Source: Andrena cerasifolii (taxonomy: Eukaryota; Arthropoda; Insecta; Hymenoptera; Andrenidae). From it: a DNA stretch of 64,000 nt. A program made the translations under genes and the position numbers. The notes under the pieces were generated by a model, which searched no databases, was not told where the DNA came from, and worked only from the letters and a program-made list of their open reading frames with translations. This document shows positions 22,501 to 32,394 of this stretch, piece by piece (within the stretch, counting starts at the first letter, position 1; every line of letters starts with the position of its first letter). The stretch is from the NCBI RefSeq assembly GCF_050908995.1, contig NC_135118.1:3906001-3970000 (forward strand), written 5' to 3'.

Positions 22501-23644
22501 CGACCGGAAGAGACCTAACCTGTATAAACGGAAATCTGAAATTTAACTTGAAGCTTTACCGCTACATTTGAAAAAGTTGCACATTTGTAAAGTAGACTGT
22601 ACTCTTATTGCCAGCCTCAGACTCCATACCTGGGTTTCTTTTGACCCGCGTCTGAATTAGGGCTGAGACTATTCGAATAATTTAATATTCGAATATTTTA
22701 CAAGTATTCGAATGCTACGAATAAACTCCGAATACTTGGATATTCGAATACTGATGTATCCGAATACTTGGATATTCGAATACTAATGTATCCGAATACT
22801 TGGATATTCGAATACTGATGTATCCGAATACTTGGATATTGGAATACTGATGTATCCGAATACTTGGATATTCGAATACTGATGTATCCGAATACTTGGA
22901 TATTCGAATACTGATGTATCCGAATACTTGGACATTCGAATACTTGGATATTCGAATACTGATGTATCCGAATACTTGGACATTCGAATACTTGGATATT
23001 CGAATACTGATGTATCCGAATACTTGGATATTCGAATTATATTTGCCAAATAATTGCGAGCAACTGAAGTATTCGAATATTCGAATACCGAAAAATTCGA
23101 CAAACTGTCCCAGCCCTAGTCCAAATAGTCTTCAGTCTACCTATATTGACTGACTAAAATCGGCAATTATTTATATTATTTATATTAGGGCCCATTATAC
23201 CTTATGAGAATCGGCCTTAACATAAATAATATTCGGCGTGTCGAAAAAATGTATTTTTTCATCAGTTTTAAAATTTGCCTCAGAAAGAAAGAATGCATTC
23301 GCTCGCTTCGGAAATATAGATGTAACTTTTCAAAACGTTCTCTGGAGTTCAAAATACCACTTATTGTAAGAAAAGAATCACGTTTCTAATAAATAGAAAA
23401 CGAAAGATGCATACGGGTTTAAAGTGGCCTAGCCGTAGCCTGAAACATGGATGTTTTTTTTCAGGAATTTATAAAGAATAAACTACGGATTAGATGGTTC
23501 ACAAATTTTACGCAGATGTTCATTGGTTTTTGGACAACTCATCTAGCATCGTTTACAAATTTGCATAAACTTTTGGGTCAAGCTGGCTTCGACATAGAAC
23601 TGGGTGTAACGAAATGCTGTATTGAATCAGACGCAAAGGGTTAA
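16578..23644 (+). CDS. HAUS7: HAUS augmin-like complex subunit 7
   Basis: HAUS7 is one of eight augmin subunits, which recruit gamma-tubulin to the sides of spindle microtubules for branched nucleation. Exons: 16578-16794 (or to 16785), 16865-16923, 16985-17107, 18064-18243, 19045-19233, 19301-19420, 23465-23644; in phase, 355 aa, close to the human length. Similar landmarks appear in the same order as in the vertebrate protein: LEGF after a Leu-rich stretch, GNCTLQKQLPTLKLLLDFMK (human GCACAQKQL-type), RNLLFNAETKKFIEAF with SWPMPN (human PWPLD), then a helical C-terminus with LASFTNLHKLLGQ. The last exon is joined across a 4-kb intron holding RpS23 and a kinesin pseudogene; without it, exon 6 would stop at 19438 and give a shortened protein. 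The first-exon donor is weak (GTATTG or GTTTTA). A MITE lies 27 bases after the exon 4 donor. Confidence 0.8.
17190..18045. mobile_element. Composite repeat in HAUS7 intron 3
   Basis: An inverted pair (CCAGAATAGTTCCAAATAATT near 17240-17260 and its complement, diverged, at about 17677-17697) defines a foldback element. The outermost sequences AAGGTGGCTCTT (17192) and AAGAACCACCCT (about 18029) are also inverted and may be true ends of a larger unit. Between the inner arm and the right end is a unique 280-bp stretch beginning with three TTAGG units at 17732-17746. The exact limits are uncertain. Confidence 0.6.
18271..19002. mobile_element. TTAA-type MITE (family 2), copy A
   Basis: A 732-bp element starts GGGGAGGTTCCG and ends CGGAACCTCCCC, with TTAA at 18267-18270 and 19003-19006. 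The interior is loosely self-complementary (matching arms such as AAACCAGAAAAATTACAAAAATGAC and a CCCCCCCCCC-containing counterpart). It is non-coding and inserted in HAUS7 intron 4, close to the splice donor. Copy B at 20430-21155 is oriented the other way. Confidence 0.92.
19497..20201 (-). pseudogene. Partial KIF4 motor-domain pseudogene inside HAUS7 intron 6
   Basis: This is a DNA-level duplicate of the neighbouring kinesin gene, covering intron 1, exon 2, exon 3 and the first bases of intron 3; intron sequence is retained, so it is not a processed copy. It reads FKTILLKEDWWFRVTVSYME and DSLGGNSVTLMIACARPAG, as in the parent. Defects: the P-loop glutamine codon is a stop (TAA in the GQTGSGKT motif) and the following Ser is Ile; a 1-base change shifts the frame after ITGIEEK; and a deletion joins CLTQ-encoding sequence directly to the exon 3 start, removing the end of exon 2 and all of intron 2. 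At the kinesin exon 1 junction homology stops abruptly. The strand relative to HAUS7 is antisense. Confidence 0.93.
20430..21155. mobile_element. TTAA-type MITE (family 2), copy B, inverted relative to copy A
   Basis: It begins GAGGACCTTCCGGTC after TTAA at 20426-20429 and ends GATCGGAAGGTCCCC before TTAA at 21156-21159. It is collinear with the reverse complement of copy A over its whole length, with scattered substitutions and a few indels. Together the two copies bracket HAUS7 exons 5-6 and the kinesin pseudogene. Confidence 0.92.
21224..21446 (+). mobile_element. Non-autonomous Helitron, copy 1
   Basis: The 5' part reads CTTACACTATAAAGCAGAAAG and the 3' end GGGCGAAGCCGAGTAGTAAAG then CTAG, followed by a host T; an A precedes the element. 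Ends of TC...CTRR inserted between A and T, without target duplication, are the hallmark of Helitrons. Here the initial T of TC is mutated to C. The other copies are at 24864-25085 and 29665-29882. Confidence 0.85.
21593..22482 (-). CDS. RpS23: 40S ribosomal protein S23 (uS12)
   Basis: RpS23/uS12 sits at the decoding centre of the small ribosomal subunit and influences translational accuracy. Exons on the minus strand: 22482-22479 (only ATGG), 22101-21942, 21860-21593; 143 aa, the standard length. The highly conserved [20 protein letters not shown] segment, containing the proline that is hydroxylated in other eukaryotes, is intact, as is FVPRDGCLNNIEENDEVLVA. The tiny first coding exon, split after the first base of codon 2, is common in animal RpS23 genes. 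A poly(A) signal AATAAA lies at 21563-21558, about 30 bases past the stop. The gene is complete and nested, antisense, within the large last intron of HAUS7. Confidence 0.98.
22658..23118. mobile_element. hAT-like MITE built around a 32-bp minisatellite
   Basis: The ends are TAGGGCTGAGAC and GTCCCAGCCCTA, flanked by GTCTGAAT on the left and GTCCAAAT on the right, probably a diverged 8-bp target duplication as made by hAT transposases. The interior (about 22740-23040) consists of about nine tandem copies of a 32-bp unit (GTATCCGAATACTTGGATAT...), itself rich in the palindrome ATTCGAAT. It is non-coding; a 106-aa open frame across it is a by-product of the repeat. Confidence 0.82.
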
Positions 23645-23855
23645 TATAGAAAGGAGAAGTAAAACACATGTATTTACACTTTCTTTTCGCTTTAATTCTT
23701 GTATGCTAGGGTACATGGTTTGGGTAGAGAAAAATGATTTATGCGTACAGTGAGATGAAAGTCCAATATAAAAAGTTTCTTGTGCGTTATGTACAATAAA
23801 ATCAAATTCTCCATATAATTGTCACGTTAACTGTTGCTTCATTACTGTACTCTAA

Positions 23856-26666
23856 TTAGCTATGCTCCTCTTCCGCCAATCTGTTTGAAAAAAAAGGAAT
23901 CGAAATTCTTAGTAATATATTCTAACATGCAAGATTACAAGAATTTAAACATACCTTTGTTTTTTTACTGTGTTGTCTTGTTCTTTCTCACAGTCCGAGA
24001 ATAATATATAATTCAACTGAAAGGAGATGGTTGTATAAATAAATGTGCCAGTGTCAAAAAATTATTCCCATTGCCATTGTAAACTTACATTCTTTATCTC
24101 CCTGTTTGCGCATAATTCTGGATTACAGTTACAATTGATGCATATACTCTTATTTTTACGACATGCACAAATACGTGTGGCACACTTCGTTTTGCAAAAA
24201 CACTTTACTTCACCGTCAGACGATCGTTTCAATGTCGAACGTCCAAGTGAAGAATTTTTAGTTTTATTCTGAAACCATAAATGGAAGGGCATTAAAGTGT
24301 CAAGATGCATCTTCCATAATGTTAGATCGGTATTGGAAGTCGTTCATCGATTCGAATTACCAGAAGTGACTGTATGCGATTGTATAGTGGTGTCCGCGTC
24401 CAATCTGGATCATTTTCGATATCATCATTCTCCACTGGACTGTCATCTGAATGAGGATATGAATTTTCATCAACTACGCCTGTCATCCTTGACATGGTAG
24501 TCTTTCTTCCACTTGGTCTTAATATTTTATTATTATCTATGATTTCATTTAAAACCTGTGAAATTTAGACGGGTTTCGCATAATTTTTATATAGTAAACT
24601 TTATCAACGAACTTAAAAAATTATATTAACCGATTGCTCCAGATGGTGACATTTTTCTTTGTAAAGCTCTAATTCTTCTTTCAATTTGACAGTCTCTTCG
24701 TTCCTCAACTGTGTAACAGAGTTTGCGTTATCCCATGCGCATTGCTTTGACATTCGTCGTCTATCCTTTTCTTTGACTCGATACTCATCAAATTGTGCTT
24801 GCAATAATTCGTGCTTTTCCTAAAATTACAGTTGGCGTTAGCTGCGTGATAAAAATTTCGTCATCTTATACTATAAAGCAGAAAGTGTATCGTATGTTTG
24901 TGTTCGTCTGTCGCCTAAAAACTTTCGAACGGTAAACTCTGGGGTCACGAAATCTACTTCAGCTAATTATGCATGGCTAATCCAGATAAATGTGCCTATT
25001 TTCACAAAAAAGGCTAAAAAAAAATTTTTTTTTCGCTTATAAAATCAAAATCTAAATTTCGGGCGAAGCCGAGTAGTAAAGCTAGTACATTTATATTGTG
25101 CAAATTACAAACCAAAAGTTCATTATATTCAGACTCCTTTCCACACTGTCTTCTTCTATTTTCCGCATTAAGATCGAATAATATTTTTAGTGCAGCTTTT
25201 GCTTCTTCCAACGTGTGTATTTTTTGCCATCTCGTATGTGCTCTATTTTCTAAGCAAACAAATATTTACATACGTAAATATATATACATATGTATATTCG
25301 ATTGAACGCTAATATTAATTCCTTCGCCCAATACTGAAGCACTGAATTTAATACAAGAAATGCTTACCCTGATCCGATTCAACTATTTTCTGTTGAAGAT
25401 CAGTAATTTGCGTGTTACGCAAATTTATGAACTCAGCGAGTTCAGAAATTTTTTCATCGCTTGCATCATCATTGTTTTGCATTTTATCCAACAAGCGCGT
25501 CAGCGATGCCCTGTCTTGCATTAATTTCTCAAGAGAATATTCTGCGTCCACTGTGCTCACCATTATTTGCATTTCTTGGTTCAACCAACTTCGAATCTTG
25601 TCCGAACGGTTGTTCATTTTCTCCTTTCTCATTCCTGCTTTCTTCTGCAAACCAAGGGCGTCCTAAAAAGGAAAATGCGTTAATTGGAAGTGTGTTGGAG
25701 GATAAATGCCGTTGTTTTATTTTAAGATGAATTTACTTTCAATCTTTTGTTGACCGCGAAAGCTTCTTCCATTTTCCTCTTGAAGACAGTTTCCTGTTTA
25801 CTCTGCCATATTTTCAAGCGTGTCACTTCGTTCACTTGCTTTCTGTTCTGATCTTTCAATCTGTTCAGTTCCTTCTCCTTTGATTCTTTCCATTTCGCGA
25901 ATTTATCAGAGTCGGTGCGCATTTGCCTAATTAATTTCACTCTAGTTCGCTTTAACATTTGCATCTCGTTCGATAAATTTTTTATCTGCTGATCTTGTTT
26001 CTCTTTCATTTTTACAATTCTATCTTGCTCTGTAATCTTGCGCCTTAATTCAGATATATTTTTCTCTAACTCCTGTACCTTTTTACGCCGACTTTCTGCC
26101 AATCTGTGCACAACATTTTAAGCAAATTAGGAATCTTGTATATCAGAAGGTAATATTCAACTAAAAATAAATAAATCATTAGTTTCTTACTTCGAACTAA
26201 CTTTCTTCGACTGAACATTCTGTAACGCCTGCAAGAGTTCTTCCCTTTCCGTTTGAAGTGTTTTTATCTCTTGTTCCATGTCCTGTATTTCTTTTGTGTA
26301 ATCAATCATTTGAGAAGAATTTTTTAAAAGTTGACTTATAAGACTTTCTTTGATGGCCAATTCTTTATTTATATTCTGTACTTCAGTGTTCCTTTTTACT
26401 TGAAGTAGAGTATGTTCTTCCTGTTTCTCATCGAATTCTTGTAAACTATTTGACTGTTCCGAATGTGTTCCATCTATAGATGCTTGATCCAAATCCTCAT
26501 CACTATTAGCTGCGACTGGATTTAAATCAACAGTTGCTATTCCACAATTTATAAGCTGCTCTGATGCTTTCTTCTGATCTTGCTGAATGTCTGTCCAACA
26601 AAGAAGAAACAGATTTAGTTATTTGTTTTCACCTTCCATTAAAATATAAATAAGTAAATAACTAAG

Positions 26667-26702
<36 letters not shown>

Positions 26703-26772
26703 AATAAGTAAATAGGTAAATAAATAAGTAAATAAGTAAGTAAATAAGTAAGTAAATAAGTAAATAAATAAG

Positions 26773-26819
<47 letters not shown>

Positions 26820-29800
26820 GACAAGAAATCACGTCACTTACCGAGAATTTTTAAATATAAAGCTTCCACCTTTGTACGATATTCGGAATGGTTATCTGGA
26901 TCCTTATCGAAAGTATCTAAAAGCTCTTTACACTCTTCTAATATTCTCACCATATCGGACTGAATCTTTTCCCTAGCTTGCTCGGCCAGTTCTGCTCTTT
27001 CGTGCAAAACTACAGTTTCGACTAAATTTGTATTCAGACTTTCTGCTAAGTCTCGTATTTTCTTTTGCAAGAGCTGATTTTTCATTACAAGCTGTTGATG
27101 CTCTGGCGGGCAAGAAGTCCCAATTTCTTCTCCGACCAGAGCAAGCCTCAGTTCTTGCACCAATTTGTTCAACCGATTTATTTCTGCTATCTGTGGATCT
27201 TGAGTTACTACAGGCTTATTCTTAATCTTACGTGCTCTGTCGGCGTATCTCAATGTACTTAAAGTCTCATCTAAATGATAATCTGCAAATATTTTAAACA
27301 AACAATTGAGTGATTTTAGGAACTGCAACGGAAACTCACGCGTGATACATTTTGTTTTCATAATCACCTGCTGGACTGACGCACGCTATCATGAGCGTTA
27401 TGGAATTTCCACCAAGCGAATCTTGTAACAATCTTGTCAGTTTACTGTCTCGGTAACCAACATAAGACGTAGAGCTACCATCCCCTAACTGAGATATAAC
27501 ATTGCCCAATGCTAACAAACCTTTATTTATATTCACTCCTTCTTTAAATCGTTCTCCAGTTGCTTGTGTCTTTTTACTGCGTTCAGAACCAGCTAAGTCA
27601 ACGAAATGAAACTTGGCCATTGTTGCTGTGTTACTAAATCATATGAGTAGTTAATTATTTCCTACGCAAACAACAATACAGTGTTCCTCGGATTATTGAA
27701 AAGACTCTGGGGCTCGGATCATCGGGAATGACTTACCCACCCCACAGTTTTGCTTCCTCGCTGCGAGCGAGGAGCTTCGGTCCCAGGTAGGCCGCCCACT
27801 GACAGCCGAGAGCAATAAAACATTCGGGCCAGGTAAAATACCCAATACAGAAAACTATACGCTACGGATTGCGTGCGGCGTGGTTCCTTCTTAAGAGGTA
27901 ATGCCACTGTAGAGTCTGGAAAGGCAGCCCGATTTTGAGAATTTTTTATGCGAGTATAGTGAATAGAATACAAAATCTGTTTGAAGGCCTTTATTGTACA
28001 TACCTTGAAGTATGATCACAATTTTTTTATAATTTTTTTTACACAGAATGGCGCCACAGTTCAACTAAAGAAGCTTCTTCTGAAAAACTGTTCCGCGGCC
28101 GGAAAGATTTCTCCTTCAATTTTTAACCCAGAACAAAAAACCAAACATTTTTGAGTTCTATATAAGATTATCTCAGAAAGTACACGAGGAAATGAAAAAA
28201 TACTGTCTTTTGTAAGAATGCTGCGGGATTGAACAAAAAGTTACGTACAAAATTGTTGAAACGTTTTGTTCAATCACGCAGCATTCTTAAAAAAAAACCC
28301 AGTATTTTTTAATTCTCTCGTGTACTTCCCGAGATAATCTTATATAGAATTAAAAAATTGTTGGTTTTTTGTTTTAGGTAAAAAATTGAAGAACAAATCT
28401 TTCCGGTCGCGGAATCCTGTTTTTTCGAAGAAGCTTCTTTAGTTGAACTGTGGCGCTGCCATTCTGTGTAAAAAAAAATTATAAAAAAAAATTGTGATCA
28501 TACTTCAAGGTATGTACAATAAAGGCCTTCAAACAGATTTTGTATTCCATTCACTATTCTCGCATAAATATATCTCAAAATCAGGCTGCTCTTCCGGGCT
28601 CTACAGTGGCATTACCCCTTAACCACGCTCCGTCCGAGGGACCCGCTTCAGGTCTCAACTCTCGAAAATCAGACTATAAGATGTTCATGTTTTTTGATAA
28701 ATGTGAATGAAAGTATTATCAATGGATTTTTTAGAATTTCCCGATGAAGATGAGTTGAAACATGGAAAAATTCGGTCCATTTTTAGTGAATGTAGTGTGT
28801 GTCGCTTAATCCGGGAACACTGGAATTCTAATAGTGCTTTCATAATAAAAAAATAGGACGAATTTCTTCGTGTTTGGACTCATTGTCATCGGCATAAACT
28901 CACCAATCCATCGGCAGTACTCTCATCAAGCTGTAATGAGAAAACTTTCATATTCAATAGTGGATGAAGCAAGTCGCCGTCGACCGAGGATCTCCCGCTG
29001 GTGCGCTATTTCACTCGCTTTTGGTTTACGTCGTTCATTCTCCTTGTCAGACGGTTCGGAAGAAGGCCCCGACAAGGGTGAATCTATTTGGTGCTAACTA
29101 CTGCCCCTGCCTCGGATCATGGAGAATTTTCCAATCCCGAATCTTTCTTCACAATCCGAGGAACACTGTACTTTTAAAATTACTTTGAAATTATTAGGTA
29201 TAAAACTTACGGATCATTTTTCTCCTGTTGATGGATGCAGAATGTAAATATAGCGTGGCTGCGACTACTCTGAACGTTCATTGCAGTTGCACCAGTCGCA
29301 CGACCCAAAGATCCTTGGGTCAAACATTGTAATGCCTCAGTTGCATTCGTCACCACTTTCTCCTCTATCCCAGTAATTTTTATATTCTTTCCATCGTCTC
29401 TAATGTCAACGATAGATTGATTACGTTGTTTGTCGGTCAAGAGATCGTACAAATGTTCTTGGTAGAGTTCCATGTATGAAACTGTAACTCTGAACCACCA
29501 GTCCTCTTTCAATGAAATCGTTTTAAAAATATCATGTATCGCTTGTGGTATAATGCCTGAATCTGTTGATTCAACATAATTTGTACCCATCGAATGAGTT
29601 TTACCGCTACCAGTTTGACCATAAGCTAATATAGTGACATTGTAGCCTGAAAGTAAACATATAATCTTAATATATAAAGCAGAAAGCTTCTATGTGTTTG
29701 TGTGTTTGTCTGTTGCCTAAAAACTTTCGAATGATGAACTCTGGGGTCACGAAATGTGCCTCAGCTCATTATCTCTGATTAATCCAGATGAATGTGACTA

Positions 29801-30175
29801 TTTTCACAAAGAGAAACTTAAAAAAAAATTTTGTTATAAAATCAGAATATAAATTTCGAGCGAAGCTGAGTAGTAATGCTAGTTGTACTATATAACATAG
29901 CGAGAAAGTATAATAATTATACTTTGATATAATCCTGCACTTTTATTACCTTGAAAAATATATTTGATCATCTCTTTAACAGCTGTATCGTAAAACTCTT
30001 CTTGGCCAACCTCGGGAGGAAAGACGTAATTAAATGTGAAAGACTTCTCAGTGTTGCGTATAACTATTTGTGGTTCTCCAGGAACAACTTCTAAACACCT
30101 TTGACAGCCTTTCTCAATTTCATTATCGACTAAAGGACGGATGCGCACAGCAACACGAACTGTATCTTCAACCAT
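23856..30175 (-). CDS. KIF4: Chromosome-associated kinesin KIF4 (Klp3A), kinesin-4 family
   Basis: This plus-end-directed motor binds chromosomes and the anaphase midzone with PRC1/Feo and limits microtubule length. Minus-strand exons: 30175-29950, 29646-29211, 27633-27368, 27282-26842, 26590-26191, 26103-25737, 25662-25368, 25249-25113, 24819-24631, 24555-24361, 24268-24089, 24016-23955, 23880-23856; in phase, 1072 aa. The N-terminal motor has VRVAVRIRPL, P-loop GQTGSGKT (residues 85-92), switch I NVQSSRSH, switch II VDLAGSE and the neck RYADRARKIKNKP. Coiled coil fills exons 4-9. Exon 11 encodes a Cys-rich domain (CFCKTKCATRICACRKNK then CINCNCNPELCANR), which in KIF4 proteins contributes to chromosome binding and has been reported to bind an iron-sulphur cluster. 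The ATG follows directly on an acceptor, so a non-coding 5' exon exists. Introns 2, 8 and 1 carry transposons. It is convergent with HAUS7 (212 bases apart). Confidence 0.93.
24864..25085 (+). mobile_element. Non-autonomous Helitron, copy 2 (KIF4 intron 8)
   Basis: It starts TCTTATACTATAAAGCAG after A (24863) and ends GGGCGAAGCCGAGTAGTAAAG plus CTAG before T (25086). It lies only about 28 bases downstream of the KIF4 exon 8 donor (25113) on the gene's strand, so it comes close to splicing signals. Confidence 0.88.
26640..26822. repeat. Tetranucleotide microsatellite (TAAC/TAAG/TAAA) in KIF4 intron 4
   Basis: About 180 bases of 4-bp units: TAAC repeats at 26663-26702, TAAG/TAAA mixtures to about 26775, then a pure AAAT run to 26818. 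It fills most of the intron between exons 4 and 5. Such tracts vary in length between individuals. Confidence 0.95.
27679..29168. mobile_element. TA-flanked (mariner/Tc1-type) element in KIF4 intron 2, with nested insertions
   Basis: Terminal inverted repeats CAGTGTTCCTCGGATT and AATCCGAGGAACACTG are flanked by TA (27677-27678 and 29169-29170). Inside, a second inverted-repeat element related to 41566-41702 (shared GGTTCCTCC and GGTCTCAACTCTCG segments, about 27855-28670) is itself interrupted by a TTAA MITE at 27895-28618. No transposase frame is left. The intron still has usable splice sites. Confidence 0.87.
27895..28618. mobile_element. TTAA-type foldback MITE (family 3)
   Basis: The element begins GAGGTAATGCCACTGTAGAG and ends CTCTACAGTGGCATTACCCC, with TTAA on both sides (27891-27894, 28619-28622). 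Almost the whole 724 bp is one large palindrome: blocks such as TTGAACTGTGGCGC, AGAAGCTTCTT and AAGGCCTT recur in mirror order. It is non-coding. Confidence 0.9.
29665..29882 (+). mobile_element. Non-autonomous Helitron, copy 3 (KIF4 intron 1)
   Basis: It starts TCTTAATATATAAAGCAG after A (29664) and ends with CTAG at 29879-29882 before T (29883). The kinesin pseudogene at 19.5-20.2 kb carries the same intron without this element, and its sequence joins directly across the A/T insertion point, so both ends are confirmed. Confidence 0.95.
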
Positions 30176-30289
30176 CTGCAACAAAATTTTTAGAGCTGGT
30201 ATATTCCTCTACACTCAAAATCGATGACTACTAATCTATTAATTAACTTGTTAACAGTAACTTTTCTTTACTTAAACTCATAGTCATCT

Positions 30290-30705
30290 TAAGAAGAGAA
30301 AGAATTCTAAAACTTTGTGAATATGTAGGGGATTTTCTCCTCATTACAACGCAATTATTTTTTTGCTGCCAAAATTCACTCGAAGGGGGTGAAATTAACC
30401 CTTGAAAATGCGGCTACATTCCGATTTTATTTTGTAACTCGGAATCTGTAAGAGATAGAATGAAAGTTTCAACACAAAAGTTACTTCTTTTAATTAGATC
30501 TATTATTTGGTAAAAAAAATATTTTACAGTTCACGAGTTATAACACAAAATCGGAAAATAACCGGCTTTTCAGGGGTCAATTGCACCCCCTTAGAGTGAA
30601 TTTGGGCAGCAAACAAAAATTGCGTTGCAATCAGGAGGAAATCCCCTACATGTTCACAAAGTTTCAGAATTTTTTGAATTTCCGGGTTCGGGATCTTCCT
30701 TCGTT
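30290..30705. mobile_element. Foldback MITE related to 51434-51864
   Basis: Its sequence is 80-90 percent like the element at 51434-51864 by eye but in inverted orientation; shared blocks include TTAATTAGATCTAT and TAACACAAAATCGGAAAATA. The two arms (CTTTGTGAATATGTAGGGGA opposite TCCCCTACATGTTCACAAAG) pair with each other. The outer ends are eroded in this copy. Confidence 0.75.
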
Positions 30706-32148
30706 AGAAGGGTGCGTCAATTTTTTCAATGTTTCAATTTTAAAAACTGTACAATTTCAGCAACCTTGAAATATGTTGCGAGGGACATGATTCTGAGCAA
30801 CTTTTTCCCATACATGAAACCGGTAGCGGGCCTTACTTTCCAAGATATTCGTAAAAAAACTTTAGTAAACTTTTCTTCATGGATTTGATCAGATTTTTTT
30901 TAATCACTTTACCAGGCCCCCCCTCTGCACAACATTTCCATTGATTAACACCGACAACCTGCATTCCACTTTTCAACTTATCCCAGGTATTAGAATTATG
31001 TTAGGGGTAGGCCAGTGCAAAGGAACGAGTACTGCAGGCGCGTAAAGCATTGCAGCAACCTGACGTGAGTTTGGGAATGCTAAAAATGAGCCTGGAGTTA
31101 CAAGCATCACGCAGCGGTGCGCAATAATTGTTTCTCTTCTGCCTTCATCGAAAACAAACATAAATGTTACACGCCATCGTGCGATGCTCCTGTAGCGCGT
31201 AGCAATTTTAAGTAAAGATTTTTACAAATATCTCGGAACTAGGGCCAACCGACAGTTACATGTACAGGGAAAAGTTGTTTAGAACATTGACCTCGACAAC
31301 ATATTTTAAGGTCATTGAAATCGGCGAGGGGCATGCTTGCTAATCGACATGTTTACCTAAAGCGACGTTTAAAATGATAGTTTGGATCTGTAAAAATAAT
31401 GTGAAAAAGGTCCCATTGAAAAATTCATTGTAATAAGGTATGGCCCATAAATCGAAAGCCTGCACGACGAGCGTGGACGCGTCTGACGAACTTTAAACAC
31501 GTTTTTCTCGAAACTATACTTTTCAACCTGGATTTAATGAAATTTGGTACGGGTATTCTCAATTACATCATCATTATTATTATTATTAAAAAGTAATAGA
31601 TTCGTTAACACTACAAGCAAGCAAACGTATACTTTCAATAAAAGAAATTCTGTATTAGCATCTTCAAAGCCTTCGTAATTTACTTTCGGAACGGTGACAT
31701 GCGAAGGGAAATAATAAACCAAAACTACTTACTTTCGATTTGTTGGACGTAAAACACCTAGCAGATTGTAGAATCTAAAATAAATGCGTCTTCACAAGCA
31801 AGTGCGAAGAAGACAAGCATTACAAGCAATACAAGTTTGCCTCAACGTATTTGGCCTCAACCGTTGCGAGAGCATTTGAAAGTTCTATACACGGTTGCCA
31901 GGAAAGTGCTATACGCAGTGGAGGGGAAACCATCCTTATCGTCGATTGGTTTGGAGGCGTCATGACGTCATCACGCGCATGCGAGACGAGTTCCATCTCC
32001 ACCGACAATTTTGTGCATTGTTGCGACTACCACCTAATGGCGAGTAGCATAAACTCTAGGAGCGCGAAGTTTGAATCGGATCATACGAATGTAATAGGAA
32101 AGGGAAACACAGTGAAGTCGCACAAACATGACGGGTTTGAAAATAGTT

Positions 32149-32309
32149 ATAGCAAATTCGGTAACTCGCACTGACTCTGCACTGGTGCCAAAAAATGACT
32201 TGGATTGGTTGATTCTTATAGAGCTATCTTCGTTTCTATCAGAAACAACCAATCCAAGTCATTTTTTGGCACCAGTGCGGAGTCAGCGCGAGGTACCGAA
32301 TTCGCTATT
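32149..32309. mobile_element. Small hairpin MITE (CTGCACTGGTGCCA type), copy 2
   Basis: A nearly perfect 160-bp palindrome: GCAAATTCGGTAACTCGC on the left pairs with GCGAGGTACCGAATTCGC on the right, and TGGTGCCAAAAAATGACTTG pairs with CAAGTCATTTTTTGGCACCA. It is the same family as about 16150-16330. Confidence 0.88.
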
Positions 32310-32394
32310 AGAGACTCTTTTAATAAATAAACTTCAGAATTATAAATTAATCTATACCTACTTAGAAACGATTGTTTGAATCTTAAGACCGTCT

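Noticed and set aside
22740..23040. 32-bp direct repeats resembling a CRISPR array, and a 106-aa frame over them
   Set aside because: There are no unique spacers; the copies are contiguous and lie inside transposon ends in a eukaryotic genome. The frame only translates the repeat.
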